Source: Eubacterium maltosivorans (lineage in GTDB: Bacteria > Bacillota > Clostridia > Eubacteriales > Eubacteriaceae). Taken from it: a stretch of 64,000 nucleotides of DNA. The translations under genes were made by a program, and so were the position numbers. The notes under the pieces are model-generated. The model was not told the origin of the DNA and ran no database searches. It saw nothing but the letters and a program-made list of their open reading frames with translations. Positions 25,190 to 34,237 of the stretch are shown here, in pieces. Position 1 is the first letter of the stretch. Every line of letters begins with the position of its first letter. Location of the stretch: contig NZ_CP029487.1 of the NCBI RefSeq assembly GCF_002441855.2, forward strand, positions 806,001-870,000, written 5' to 3'.

Positions 25190-26344
25190 TCAGGGTCGCC
25201 AGATAATCAGCACCTGATTTTCATCATACCTCAGGTAGCGGACGCCTGACTCGTTTAAAAGATCGCTCTCCTCAATACCGGTCAGGGCGCGGTCCACCAT
25301 ACCTGCTTCTGTAAACCTGGCCTCCATAACGCCGCCGTTATCGAGAGTATCCCTTAAGGTGTCAATAAAACGCGCCTGTTCGTCGTCGTTATTTAAATCG
25401 AAAAGCATATTTTCTCTGACATAATAATTATCCGCTGTTGCCGTGAAGCCTGGATATGTGCTCAGTGTATTATCAAAGGTATGGCTTTTCAAAAGCTCTT
25501 CTGTTGTGAGTCCAAAATAAACATACTCGATGCTCAGCGGCGGGTCTGCCCGAAGGGCCGGGTCCTCCCAGGTAATATCATCAAAGCTCGGATCATCCCA
25601 GGTTACATCCACATAATAGTATTCTCCGTCCATCTGTACCAGATTCCAGGCGTGGGGGCCTCTTCCCACTGCGTTGCCTGTAACATAATTTGAAAAGATA
25701 CCAATATCCTTAAGCACATACTGCAAGGCCTTGCTGTAACCGGCACAGACAGAACGGTTATTTAAGAAAACTGAGCATATATTCTGATTGTCCTCTGAAT
25801 CAAGATCGTATTCGGTATGGCTGACGATATAGTCATGAACCGTTTTGACCTTGGCGTAGTCGTCCATTTCTGGTGAAATGCCGGTTTTTATACCTGCTGT
25901 CACCGCCTCAATTTCACCCTGACGCCGCTTGATCTCATCGGTATTGTAATTAAAATTAAAGCTGACGTCTGTCACCATCCCTGTCTCCTGGTCATAGTGA
26001 TAGGTGTAGCTGTCCAGCCAAAAATATTCTGGCTTATCCTGTTGAATGGCTGTCCAGACACGGTTCAGGCTGTCTACCGATATTTTGTTATCGCCCAGTT
26101 CTACTGCACTTTCATAATTGTCCAGCTTATCTGTCAGCCGAAGGTAAGTTTTTTTCTCATCCACACCCAGCAGTGAAAATCCGCTGTAAGGATTGGATAA
26201 AAAGTGATCCTCTGCCATTGTCTGACTTACCTGCTCATCTGTAACAGCATCCTTATCCTTTGGGGCAAAAAAAGATACGCCAACCAGCCCAACGGTCATG
26301 ACAATCAGCACTGCAAATATGACTTTAATCAATTTTTTAAACAT
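25190..26344 (-). CDS. Membrane-anchored transglutaminase-like protein
   Basis: One N-terminal membrane helix (about residues 5-27) places the rest outside the cell. The transglutaminase/protease-like triad is visible: Cys in RSVCAGYSKAL, His in GPHAWNLVQ and Asp in YYYVDVTWDDP. The family includes peptidases and cross-linking enzymes; the target is unknown. The ATG at 26344 has AAGGAG nine bases upstream; an upstream extension to 26404 is not supported. It precedes the beta-helix surface protein gene, so the two may act together at the cell envelope. Confidence 0.85.
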   Translation of the reverse strand: MFKKLIKVIFAVLIVMTVGLVGVSFFAPKDKDAVTDEQVSQTMAEDHFLSNPYSGFSLLGVDEKKTYLRLTDKLDNYESAVELGDNKISVDSLNRVWTAIQQDKPEYFWLDSYTYHYDQETGMVTDVSFNFNYNTDEIKRRQGEIEAVTAGIKTGISPEMDDYAKVKTVHDYIVSHTEYDLDSEDNQNICSVFLNNRSVCAGYSKALQYVLKDIGIFSNYVTGNAVGRGPHAWNLVQMDGEYYYVDVTWDDPSFDDITWEDPALRADPPLSIEYVYFGLTTEELLKSHTFDNTLSTYPGFTATADNYYVRENMLFDLNNDDEQARFIDTLRDTLDNGGVMEARFTEAGMVDRALTGIEESDLLNESGVRYLRYDENQVLIIWRP

Positions 26345-26401
26345 CCACACCGTCTCCTTTTTATGATTACTTTCTATTATACCGGGAATATTGCTTTTAC
26401 A

Positions 26402-26430
26402 CAATAAAAAAGGCAGGCAAAAGCCTGCCA
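26402..26430 (-). terminator. Terminator after the oleate hydratase gene
   Basis: GGCAGGC and GCCTGCC flank an AAAA/TTTT loop (26412-26429), followed on the minus strand by TTTTTTATTG. Confidence 0.9.
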
Positions 26431-26456
26431 GAAAAATCGGCGTTTCTTTTTTAGTT

Positions 26457-28184
26457 TTAACGGTACGCTGTTTTCAGCGCTTTTGCCAGAACTTTCGGGT
26501 CGCGTTTATAAGGCGTAACGGGAATAATGGGTTTCTTAATGTCAAACAGAGTATAGACCGCGGTCCGGGCAGCTCTTACGGAGTATTCCTCTGTGAAGAC
26601 CATATCCTCAGGAATTTCTACAAACTGGCTGATCATGGCAAAATTGGTGGAGCCTTCCGGAACCACTGCAGGACGGTCACTCATGGCCCTTGGCTGGAAC
26701 TGGGCGTCAATATATGGCATCATGCACGGTACCACATTGACAACGGAGTCCATCAGTTCCTTTTCATGTTCTTCAAAATGAAGCTGATAGATCAGCTCTT
26801 TCAAAATTTCCGCTCCGGTACAATCCTTCATGGGCTTCTTAACATAGTCGCCTTCCCTGTCAGGGTACAGGCCATAGCCCCAGAAAATTGTGGTGTCCAT
26901 GGGCTGGTTTCTAAAATGCGGCTGAGCGGCCACGACAATGCTCATAAGCCAGCTGGAATCCTTAAAGGTCATTAAAGCGCCGCTTCCGGGAATATTGCCG
27001 GAGTAATCCTCGATCATCTTCAGGAATTGATTACCCTTACAGGTAACCGTAAAGCTTTCCCATTTTGTCTCCTGCACATTACCAAAGAAAGGCTCTGGAT
27101 TGCCGAGTCCGGCTTTCTTCGCGGCAATTTTACCCCACAGCTCGCCAGACATGGAGGGTTCTTTTGGCTCCGGCGCTGGTTTTTTCATATCACCGAGTGT
27201 TGCGCTGTCTGTCATGCAGCCATTGGTGACAATACACACATCGCCATCCTTCAAAATGATTTCTTCCGGTTTACCCTTCTTTTCTATATGAATGGCAGTT
27301 GCGGTAATCCCTTCGCCATCTTTAAAGTCAATGTCCACAACCTTGGTATTAATCTCGAACTGAACACCGTGATCTTTCAGGTAGGCTTTAAGCGGCAGGA
27401 TCAGGCTGTCATATTGGTTGTAGGGCGTACGGGTAACGCCTTCCAGTGTCTCAATACGGCTAAATTCAAGAATCATTCTTTCCATATAGCGTTTAAGCTC
27501 AAACAAGCTGCTCCATTTCTGGAAAGCAAAGGTGGTCTGCCACATATACCAGAAATTGGTTTCGAAAAAGTGCGGTGTACGGTTAAACCAATCCTCGATG
27601 GTCAGGTTGTCTAGATCCTTTTCCGGAGTTGCCAAAAGCCTGGCCATAGCCATACGGTCTTCATTATTAAAGCCCATGCTGTAGACATCTAAAATTTTCC
27701 CGTCCTTGTCAATGAGACGTGCCCGCGCATGGGTTGGATGTGCATGGTCAAAGTTCAGGATTTCTGTGGTGACATCACGATCCGGGTTATCTAAAGACGG
27801 AATGGATGAAAATAAATCCCAGAAATTTTCATAAGTCTCTTCATTCAGCATTCTTCCTCCGCGGCACACAAAGCCTTTTTCCGGCGTGCCGATACCATCA
27901 TTACTTCCGCCAAGGATATCCATCCCTTCAAGAATATGGATATTTTCTCCTTTAAAGTTAGCGTCACGTACCAGATAAGCGGCTCCGGCCAGGCTGGCGA
28001 TACCGCCGCCCACAAAGTAGACTTGCTTATCACCGTAATCACGGTTCTGGACCGCGTTTTCACTTTCTTCTTGCTGCTGTCTGCGCATTTTTTTAGTTGC
28101 TGCCACTGTCGCTGCTGTTGCAGCTGCCGCCATAGCAGCACCGGCGCCAGCAGCCAGAGCTTTACCTAATTTATCTTTGTTCAT
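26457..28184 (-). CDS. Oleate hydratase (MCRA family)
   Basis: This FAD-dependent enzyme adds water to the cis-9 double bond of oleate or linoleate to give 10-hydroxy fatty acids, a detoxification of unsaturated fatty acids by gut bacteria. The FAD site is VYFVGGGIASLAGAAYLV, followed by EGMDILGGSNDG. Length (575 residues) fits the family. Residues 1-32 are rich in Ala and hydrophobic with a basic end, which may tether it to the membrane where its substrate is; many homologues lack this. It is a single gene, divergent from pucR. Confidence 0.93.
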   Translation of the reverse strand: MNKDKLGKALAAGAGAAMAAAATAATVAATKKMRRQQQEESENAVQNRDYGDKQVYFVGGGIASLAGAAYLVRDANFKGENIHILEGMDILGGSNDGIGTPEKGFVCRGGRMLNEETYENFWDLFSSIPSLDNPDRDVTTEILNFDHAHPTHARARLIDKDGKILDVYSMGFNNEDRMAMARLLATPEKDLDNLTIEDWFNRTPHFFETNFWYMWQTTFAFQKWSSLFELKRYMERMILEFSRIETLEGVTRTPYNQYDSLILPLKAYLKDHGVQFEINTKVVDIDFKDGEGITATAIHIEKKGKPEEIILKDGDVCIVTNGCMTDSATLGDMKKPAPEPKEPSMSGELWGKIAAKKAGLGNPEPFFGNVQETKWESFTVTCKGNQFLKMIEDYSGNIPGSGALMTFKDSSWLMSIVVAAQPHFRNQPMDTTIFWGYGLYPDREGDYVKKPMKDCTGAEILKELIYQLHFEEHEKELMDSVVNVVPCMMPYIDAQFQPRAMSDRPAVVPEGSTNFAMISQFVEIPEDMVFTEEYSVRAARTAVYTLFDIKKPIIPVTPYKRDPKVLAKALKTAYR

Positions 28185-28271
28185 GATTCATAACTCCCTT
28201 CGATGGTTCACTTTTGTTATGGTAAGTATAATACCCTAAAAGACCAGCTGTCACCTTACGAGTCCGGACAT

Positions 28272-28290
28272 TTGTCAAAAAAAGTGACAA
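28272..28290. promoter_or_regulatory. Inverted repeat between oleate hydratase and PucR genes
   Basis: TTGTCA (28272-28277) and TGACAA (28285-28290) flank seven bases in the divergent intergenic region. On the minus strand GTGACA and TATACT-like elements suggest the hydratase promoter lies just downstream of it, so it could be a repressor or activator site. The binding protein is unknown. Confidence 0.35.
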
Positions 28291-28390
28291 AACCAGTGGA
28301 TTGTCTTAAATTTAACGTTAAAGCTGAATGAAAGCTTAAAAATCCTTTTTGTGTTATAATAAGCCCATTAAATTCTTTGGAGGTTTTGCA

Positions 28391-30004
28391 ATGAGCGTCA
28401 CTGTAGCTGATTTATTAAAGCTGCCCTGTCTCAGGGAAGCCCGTGTGGCGGGCGGCCATACCGGTCTTGACCGTTTTGTAGGCTCCATCTCTGTTTTGGA
28501 GTATGCCGACCCTGGCGCCCTGGTAGACAGCTTCTTTGAAAATCCATCCTTTGTGCCAGGCAGCGAGATTGTCCTCAGTGGCTTCATCAATATTAAGGAT
28601 GATGTCAATGCACAATGCCGTGTGCTCAAACGGCTAAGTGATGGGGGCGAGGCGGCCCTTATCCTTTATTATGTTGGCATCTACCTGCCATGCATTGATA
28701 AAAAGCTCGTTGAGATGGCCGATACCCTGGGCTTTCCACTCATCTATATGCCAGAAAACCGGCTAGATTTCAGATACAGCGAGGTTATCACCCAGACCAT
28801 GGAAACCATCTTTATGGACCAGAACAAGGACCCCCATTTTGTGAGCGCCATGCTGGAACGCATTACCCAGCTTCCAGACAACAGACGTACCCTTGGCAAT
28901 GTGCTGCGCATGCTCAGCGACCGCCTTCGTTCCTCCCTGATTCTTTTTGACCATGCCCTCACCCATCCTGAAATTGCCGCCTGGCCTATCTCAGCAGCTG
29001 ATTATCTCTCTAATATTCTGCCAGCGCTTACCGAGGCTGGTCTGAACTCCGGACCCCTTGTATTAAAGGAAGAAAACCTAACGCTGTACAGCACTGTTCT
29101 GCCGGTTCAGACCGACAATACTCCCAGAATGAATCTGGCGCTGATATCAGAGAATCCTGTTCAAAACCTATCCGCCCTTGAGGATGCCGCCGAAGTGCTG
29201 CGCCTTTTTATAAATATTTGGAATAAAAAAGAGGGCACCATTGGCTACAGCGAGCTAATCCGTTCAATTTTAAATGACGAACCCCTGAAAATGCGCCGGC
29301 TGGCTGATATTCTGGGCATCGACGTCGCGTCGATCCATACCATGTGGCTTGTCCGGCCAGACAACGACCGATCTGCACTGCTCAATGAACAGATTCTAAA
29401 AATCTGCCGTGATTTTATGCAGAGCCAGCATTTGACAGGCCCCTCAGATATTTATGACAACACCGTGGTGCTCTTTATCCAGGATACGCCGTTATCCTCA
29501 CAAATGCTGGCCCATGCCGAAAACCTGATGGCCTGTCTGGAAAAAGAATCCATTCCGGTTAGCTTTGGCTTTTTTACCAACCAAGCCGATACCGCCAGTG
29601 TGCGCAAGAGCTTTCTGCTCTATCAAAACCATCTAAAAAACACTAGGACCCTCTACCCTGCCAGTTCCCTTGTCTCCCAGGCAGAACTGGGCTTTGCCGC
29701 AGATTGTGCTGAGACCATCGCCAGAGGCGAAGCCATGGTCCGGCAAGTCACCGCTCCTCTCGAGCCGCTGCTCCATAGCGACTCCAACATACAGGAAGAG
29801 CTGCTTGCCACCCTATCAGTTTACCTCCTCGACGCCCAGGCCAATGTCACCAGGACGGCAGAACTTTTGTACCTGCATAAAAACACGGTAAAATACCGGC
29901 TTCATAAAATCAACAGCCTCCTTGTCTACCCGGTGACTAAAATGCCTGAAAGCAATCTGCTTTATACAGCCTTGTCTGTGAGAAGACTGCTGGACGGCCA
30001 GTAG
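28391..30004 (+). CDS. PucR-family transcriptional regulator
   Basis: The N-terminal PucR domain spans about residues 1-125 and begins MSVTVADLLKLPCLREARVAGG. The C-terminal helix-turn-helix (HTH_30) is at 480-530 with NVTRTAELLYLHKNTVKYRLHKI. Members sense purines, allantoin or other nitrogen compounds and act on adjacent catabolic genes. The following genes encode a DUF917 protein and a hydantoinase/oxoprolinase-type protein, so a cyclic amide or imide is the likely inducer class. GGAGG precedes the ATG at 28391. Confidence 0.9.
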   Translation: MSVTVADLLKLPCLREARVAGGHTGLDRFVGSISVLEYADPGALVDSFFENPSFVPGSEIVLSGFINIKDDVNAQCRVLKRLSDGGEAALILYYVGIYLPCIDKKLVEMADTLGFPLIYMPENRLDFRYSEVITQTMETIFMDQNKDPHFVSAMLERITQLPDNRRTLGNVLRMLSDRLRSSLILFDHALTHPEIAAWPISAADYLSNILPALTEAGLNSGPLVLKEENLTLYSTVLPVQTDNTPRMNLALISENPVQNLSALEDAAEVLRLFINIWNKKEGTIGYSELIRSILNDEPLKMRRLADILGIDVASIHTMWLVRPDNDRSALLNEQILKICRDFMQSQHLTGPSDIYDNTVVLFIQDTPLSSQMLAHAENLMACLEKESIPVSFGFFTNQADTASVRKSFLLYQNHLKNTRTLYPASSLVSQAELGFAADCAETIARGEAMVRQVTAPLEPLLHSDSNIQEELLATLSVYLLDAQANVTRTAELLYLHKNTVKYRLHKINSLLVYPVTKMPESNLLYTALSVRRLLDGQ

Positions 30005-30039
30005 ATGCCTTTGTCCTTTTGGACGAAAGCATCTTTTTT
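30004..30039 (+). terminator. Terminator after pucR-type gene
   Basis: GATGC-TTTGTCC pairs with GGACGAA-GCATC (one mismatch, one wobble) around TTTT, followed by TTTTTTATTTT. The DUF917 gene therefore probably has its own promoter. Confidence 0.75.
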
Positions 30040-30127
30040 ATTTTATCCCATTGGCCCATTACTTTTATTTTCAATTTGTTTATACTGTAATCATTGAAAA
30101 TAAACCGGATAATAAGGAGAATTAAAA

Positions 30128-31228
30128 TTGAGAACGCTTGGTATTAACGAAATCGAAGACATCGCCCTGGGCGCGTCCCTCTTGGGCGCTGGCGGCGGTG
30201 GCGATCCCTACATTGGCAAGCTCATGGCCATGGATGCCATCAAAACCTGCGGCGACGTCACCATGATGGACCCTGAAGAAATCGGTGACGATGACCTGGT
30301 TATTCCCATCGCCATGATGGGGGCGCCCACTGTACTGGCCGAAAAGGGCATAAACGGCAGCGAGTACAAACGCCTTTACGATATGGTCAGCCAGTTCTAC
30401 GGCAAAGAAATCAAGGGCTTCTTTCCCATCGAAGCCGGCGGTGTCAACAGTATGCTGCCCATTGCAGCCTCAGCCCGCCTGGGCATCCCCCTCGTGGATG
30501 TCGACGGTATGGGCCGGGCCTTTCCAGAGCTTCAGATGGTCACCTTTACCCTGGGCGGCGTCAGTGCTACTCCCATGGCCCTGACCGATGAAAAGGGCAA
30601 TACCTGTATCTTTGAAACCATCACAAACAAGTGGACCGAAGACCTCGCCCGGGCAGTCACCCTGACCTGCGGCGGATCTGTCTGCATTGCACTGTATGGC
30701 ATGGATGGCGCTACCATGAAAAAATGGGGCGTCAAAAATATCATCACCCGTTCCCAAAAGCTGGGCACTGCCATCAGGGGCATCAAGCAGCTTGATAAAA
30801 ACAGAACACCTGAAGCGAGCTTTCTTACGCAGACCGGCGGTTACAAAATTTTCAAGGGCAAAATAACCGATGTGCTGCGTGAAACCACCGGCGCTTTTAA
30901 TCTGGGCCATGTTATGCTGGACGGCATTTCTGAGTACCGCGGGCAACAGGCCGAGGTAACCTTCCAAAACGAAAACCTGACCGCAACCGTCAATGGCCGT
31001 ATAAAGGCAACGGTTCCCGACTTGATCTGTCTGGTCGATACGGAAACCTTTATTCCTGTGACGACCGACGCCTTAAAATATGGCAAACGGGTTATGGCCG
31101 TAGGACTGCCCTGCTATGATCTATGGCGCACACCACAGGGGCTTGAAATGGTCGGGCCGCGTTATTTTGGGTGTGATACAGATTATATTCCGCTGGAAGA
31201 ACGCTTATCTGGAAAGGAGAACGCATAA
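30128..31228 (+). CDS. DUF917-family protein
   Basis: The 366-residue protein matches DUF917: the N-terminal IALGASLLGAGGGGDPYIG segment and EAGGVNSMLPIAASARLG are characteristic. The start is TTG with AAGGAG eight bases upstream. The family is nearly always encoded beside hydantoinase/oxoprolinase genes, as here, where the next gene begins at the following base. It probably forms a complex with that protein or makes its substrate available. The reaction has not been established. Confidence 0.88.
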   Translation: MRTLGINEIEDIALGASLLGAGGGGDPYIGKLMAMDAIKTCGDVTMMDPEEIGDDDLVIPIAMMGAPTVLAEKGINGSEYKRLYDMVSQFYGKEIKGFFPIEAGGVNSMLPIAASARLGIPLVDVDGMGRAFPELQMVTFTLGGVSATPMALTDEKGNTCIFETITNKWTEDLARAVTLTCGGSVCIALYGMDGATMKKWGVKNIITRSQKLGTAIRGIKQLDKNRTPEASFLTQTGGYKIFKGKITDVLRETTGAFNLGHVMLDGISEYRGQQAEVTFQNENLTATVNGRIKATVPDLICLVDTETFIPVTTDALKYGKRVMAVGLPCYDLWRTPQGLEMVGPRYFGCDTDYIPLEERLSGKENA

Positions 31229-32776
31229 ATGTATAAAATAGGAATTGACGTTGGCGGTACAAATACCGACGCCGTTGTCGTAGATGAAAATCGAAACATC
31301 ATCGCAGGCATTAAGCACACCACTTCCGAAGATATTTATTCGGGTATTCTGGGCGCTTTGAAGGATGTGCTTCGCGAAGCCGATATTGACCGCTCACAGG
31401 TTAATCAGGCCATGCTCGGCACCACTCAGTGTACCAATGCCATTGTGGAGCGTAAAAAGCTGGCTCCAGTGGCTGTAATTCGTCTGGCGGCGCCGGCTAT
31501 GCAGGGCATTATGCCCATGGTGGACTGGCCGGTAGATCTGACTGATTTTGTCATTGCCACCACGACAGTAGCCGGTGGTTACGAATTTGACGGCAGAGAA
31601 ATTGCCCCGTTTGACGAAGCTGGCGCACGCGCTTTTTTTGAAGATATCAAAGGTAAAACACAGTCCATTGCCATCTCCTGCGTTTTCTCCCCGGTGCGGA
31701 ACGAGCATGAAGACCGCTGTGCCGAGCTGGCCCGAGAAGTGCTGGGACCCGATGTCCACATTTCAAAATCCAGTGAAATCGGAACACTAAGCTTTGTTGA
31801 AAGAGAGAATGCGACCATTTTGAACGCTGCCCTGTATGAGGTTGCCGAAAGCTTTACTAAAGGCTTTGCCAAAAGTCTGGCAGACGAAGGCATTGAAAAC
31901 GCCGATATTTTTCTGAGCCAGAATGACGGTACCTTAATGACCATGGATTTTGCAAGACGCTACCCTATCCTCACCATCGCCTGCGGGCCCACCAACTCTA
32001 TCCGCGGCGCCTCCTATCTGAGCCGTCTACACGACGCTGTTGTCATCGACGTCGGCGGCACTACAACAGACTTCGGGGTCATTCAGCATGATTTTCCGCG
32101 AGAAAGCAGCTTTGCCGCCACCATTGGCGGTGTACGGACAAACTTCCGCATGCCAGACGTCATATCCATCGGCCTCGGCGGCGGGTCTGTTGTCCGTGAA
32201 GAAAACGGCGAAATCACCGTGGGGCCAGACAGTGTGGGTTATCAGATAACTGAAAAAGCCCTGATTTTCGGTGGCAATACCATAACTGCCACCGACATTG
32301 CAGTCCGTCTGGGTATGGCCGAGGTGGGCGATCCTTCAAGGACAGACAGCATTGAACTGGATTTTGCCGAGAGCGCTATGGCTGTTATCCGTGAAATGAT
32401 CGAAGACAGTATTGACCAGATGAAAATTTCCAACGATGCTATCGACGTGGTACTGGTGGGTGGCGGTTCGATCATTGTTCCAAAAGAGCTGACAGGTGCC
32501 CGCCAGGTAGCAAAACCAGACTATTTTGGTATTGCCAATGCCATCGGCTCAGCCATCTCCAAGGTCAGCGGGACCTATGAAAGGCTGATATCCTATGATG
32601 AAATCCCCAGGGATGAGGCTCTTAAAAACGCCCGTGCAGAGGCCTCAAGCCTGGCTGTTGAGGCCGGAGCAATCCCCGAGGCCATAGCCATCATTGATGT
32701 TGAGGATGTTCCTCTGGCCTACTATCCCGGCAATACCAGCCGTTTGAAAGTCAAGGCAGCTGGTGATCTGGCCTAA
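31229..32776 (+). CDS. Hydantoinase/oxoprolinase family protein
   Basis: The 515-residue protein has the ASKHA-like ATP sites of the HyuA/oxoprolinase N-terminal and A domains: IGIDVGGTNTDAVVVD, GTTQCTNAIVERK, VIDVGGTTTDFGV and GLGGGSVV. These enzymes use ATP to open cyclic amides such as hydantoins or 5-oxoproline. The length corresponds to the short form without a HyuB part, and no hyuB is adjacent. With the DUF917 protein and PucR it makes a small regulated catabolic unit, substrate unknown. Confidence 0.9.
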   Translation: MYKIGIDVGGTNTDAVVVDENRNIIAGIKHTTSEDIYSGILGALKDVLREADIDRSQVNQAMLGTTQCTNAIVERKKLAPVAVIRLAAPAMQGIMPMVDWPVDLTDFVIATTTVAGGYEFDGREIAPFDEAGARAFFEDIKGKTQSIAISCVFSPVRNEHEDRCAELAREVLGPDVHISKSSEIGTLSFVERENATILNAALYEVAESFTKGFAKSLADEGIENADIFLSQNDGTLMTMDFARRYPILTIACGPTNSIRGASYLSRLHDAVVIDVGGTTTDFGVIQHDFPRESSFAATIGGVRTNFRMPDVISIGLGGGSVVREENGEITVGPDSVGYQITEKALIFGGNTITATDIAVRLGMAEVGDPSRTDSIELDFAESAMAVIREMIEDSIDQMKISNDAIDVVLVGGGSIIVPKELTGARQVAKPDYFGIANAIGSAISKVSGTYERLISYDEIPRDEALKNARAEASSLAVEAGAIPEAIAIIDVEDVPLAYYPGNTSRLKVKAAGDLA

Positions 32777-32797
32777 TTTTTTAGTATAAAAGCAAAG

Positions 32798-32831
32798 AAT
32801 GTCCTGGCTGTTTTATAACAGCCAGGACATT
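32798..32831. terminator. Bidirectional terminator
   Basis: A perfect 15-bp stem (AATGTCCTGGCTGTT with its complement) encloses a TTAT loop between convergent genes. Confidence 0.85.
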
Positions 32832-32839
32832 TGCCACGC

Positions 32840-33640
32840 TTATTTTTTTACCGGGACATAAATCTCTGTAATATTCTCTTCAGGCAGAACCTGCGTTGGA
32901 TCGGTCTGGTAAATCTCATAGGGGGCTCCCGAAACAGTGTAGCCTTCTTCCTCAATCCATTCTCTTATTTTTGCGTAAACAGAAGGCAATTCGGTATAAG
33001 CGCCCTTTAAAACGGACATGACACAGAAGCCACCCTCCAAAATACGGGTGCTTTCCTCCGCCTCCCTGATGGCGACAGCGTCCTCCATATCGTAGTTTTC
33101 AGGATCATAAACCTCATCGTGAAAAATGCTCATGGGGCCGGCGGTAAGCGTGAGCCCTTTATCCTGAACGGTTTTCATCAGCTCCATAATATATTTTTGC
33201 GAATCCTTGACATTCATTTTTTTCCTTATGGATAAAATGGGCATGGGTTTAGTTTCAACAAGCTTGACTTCAATCTGTTCTAAATAGGCCATAATGTTTT
33301 TACCTCTTTCTAAGTTTGAAATATCTTTTTCCAGCAAGGAGAGAAGCATCTGATAATGCTGTGCTGTCTCCCTCAGAACTGCCTCCTTCTCCCTGATCTG
33401 CGAGAGAATAAAGGTGTTATCCTCGGGATTCTTAAGCACTTCGGCAATTTCGTCCAGTGAGAAGCCGTACCATTTCAGCTTGCCTATGAGCAAAACAGTC
33501 TCCAGCTGGGTGGCCGAATAATAACGGTATCCGTTCTCATCATTGACATAAACCGGTTTGATCAGGCCGATTTCATCGTAATACCGCAGTGTTTTAGTGG
33601 TAACATTACTGATTTTTGAAAATGCACCAATGGTCAGCAT
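32840..33640 (-). CDS. MerR-family regulator with GyrI-like effector domain
   Basis: The N-terminal helix-turn-helix (residues 1-70) has the MerR signature TIGAFSKISNVTTKTLRYYDEIGLIKP. A coiled coil (about 75-120) and a GyrI/BmrR-type effector-binding domain (about 125-266) follow, so it senses a small, probably lipophilic molecule. The ATG at 33640 has GGGAGG eight bases upstream; a longer frame to 33712 would run into the promoter. The promoter has the 19-bp spacer and dyad of MerR sites, so it regulates itself. No transporter gene is adjacent. Confidence 0.92.
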   Translation of the reverse strand: MLTIGAFSKISNVTTKTLRYYDEIGLIKPVYVNDENGYRYYSATQLETVLLIGKLKWYGFSLDEIAEVLKNPEDNTFILSQIREKEAVLRETAQHYQMLLSLLEKDISNLERGKNIMAYLEQIEVKLVETKPMPILSIRKKMNVKDSQKYIMELMKTVQDKGLTLTAGPMSIFHDEVYDPENYDMEDAVAIREAEESTRILEGGFCVMSVLKGAYTELPSVYAKIREWIEEEGYTVSGAPYEIYQTDPTQVLPEENITEIYVPVKK

Positions 33641-33681
33641 TTTGTTCCTCCCTTTGTAATTCATTGTTCGAACATGACTTA

Positions 33682-33712
33682 AGTATACACATTCCAGTGA
33701 CTGGAAAGTCAA
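33682..33712 (-). promoter_or_regulatory. MerR-type promoter with 19-bp spacer and dyad operator
   Basis: On the minus strand TTGACT (33712-33707) and TATACT (33687-33682) are separated by 19 bp. The spacer holds a perfect palindrome with arms TTCCAGT/ACTGGAA (33692-33706). This is the classic target of MerR activators, which twist an overlong spacer. Confidence 0.9.
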
Positions 33713-33737
33713 GCGCTGTTTTAAAACTTTTTAAAAA

Positions 33738-33765
33738 AAGCCTGCCTTCTGACCCGGCAGGCTTT
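33738..33765 (-). terminator. Terminator after the small Cys protein gene
   Basis: AAAGCCTGCC pairs with GGCAGGCTTT; on the minus strand a T7 run follows. Confidence 0.85.
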
Positions 33766-33772
33766 ATCTGTT

Positions 33773-34090
33773 TTATTCAAACTTCATTTCAATATCGGTT
33801 TTTAAGGCCAATCCTGCTTCAGCTTCCATGGCCTTGATCACCCCAACGGCCACCGGACAGGCTGGATGCTTCATATGCTTCGCGAAGATCTTATAAACGG
33901 TGTTGCTGTCATATTTTTCCTTACAGCAGATTCCAAGAGCATCCAACGGTTCTGCCAGATCATCATTTACAGCCTTGTAATGAGGGCATTCCGATTCAAC
34001 AGTCACCTTAACCTTGTATGGCTTTTCGGTTTCAGCCTTGATGACTGTGTTAAAGCCACAGGGGCCGGCATTCAATTTCAGGGTTGTCAT
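33773..34090 (-). CDS. Small conserved Cys protein (DUF6951-like)
   Basis: The 105-residue protein has an N-terminal NAGPCGFNTVIKAE segment, ESECPHYKAV in the middle, a CC pair (GICCKEKYD) and a late HPACPVAVGVIKAMEAE. This pattern matches a small family found in acetogens and methanogens, which I associate with DUF6951; the label is from memory and not checked. Five cysteines suggest metal or Fe-S binding. The ATG at 34090 has AAGGAG about eight bases ahead; the longer frame to 34207 crosses the terminator of pstS. Confidence 0.7.
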   Translation of the reverse strand: MTTLKLNAGPCGFNTVIKAETEKPYKVKVTVESECPHYKAVNDDLAEPLDALGICCKEKYDSNTVYKIFAKHMKHPACPVAVGVIKAMEAEAGLALKTDIEMKFE

Positions 34091-34189
34091 TTTCTTTTCA
34101 CTCCTTCTTAAAATCTTAACCCTATCATATGCCTTTTTGTGCCAAAAAACAACATTAAACTTTTTAATGGCCTGACAAGCTTCCGACAT

Positions 34190-34214
34190 TAAAAAAGCCC
34201 CCGGCAAACCGGGG
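34190..34214 (-). terminator. Terminator after the pstS-like gene
   Basis: CCCCGG and CCGGGG flank a four-base loop (34199-34214), followed on the minus strand by GCTTTTTT. Confidence 0.85.
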
Positions 34215-34237
34215 ACAAAAGAAGGTGGAGCCTTTAT

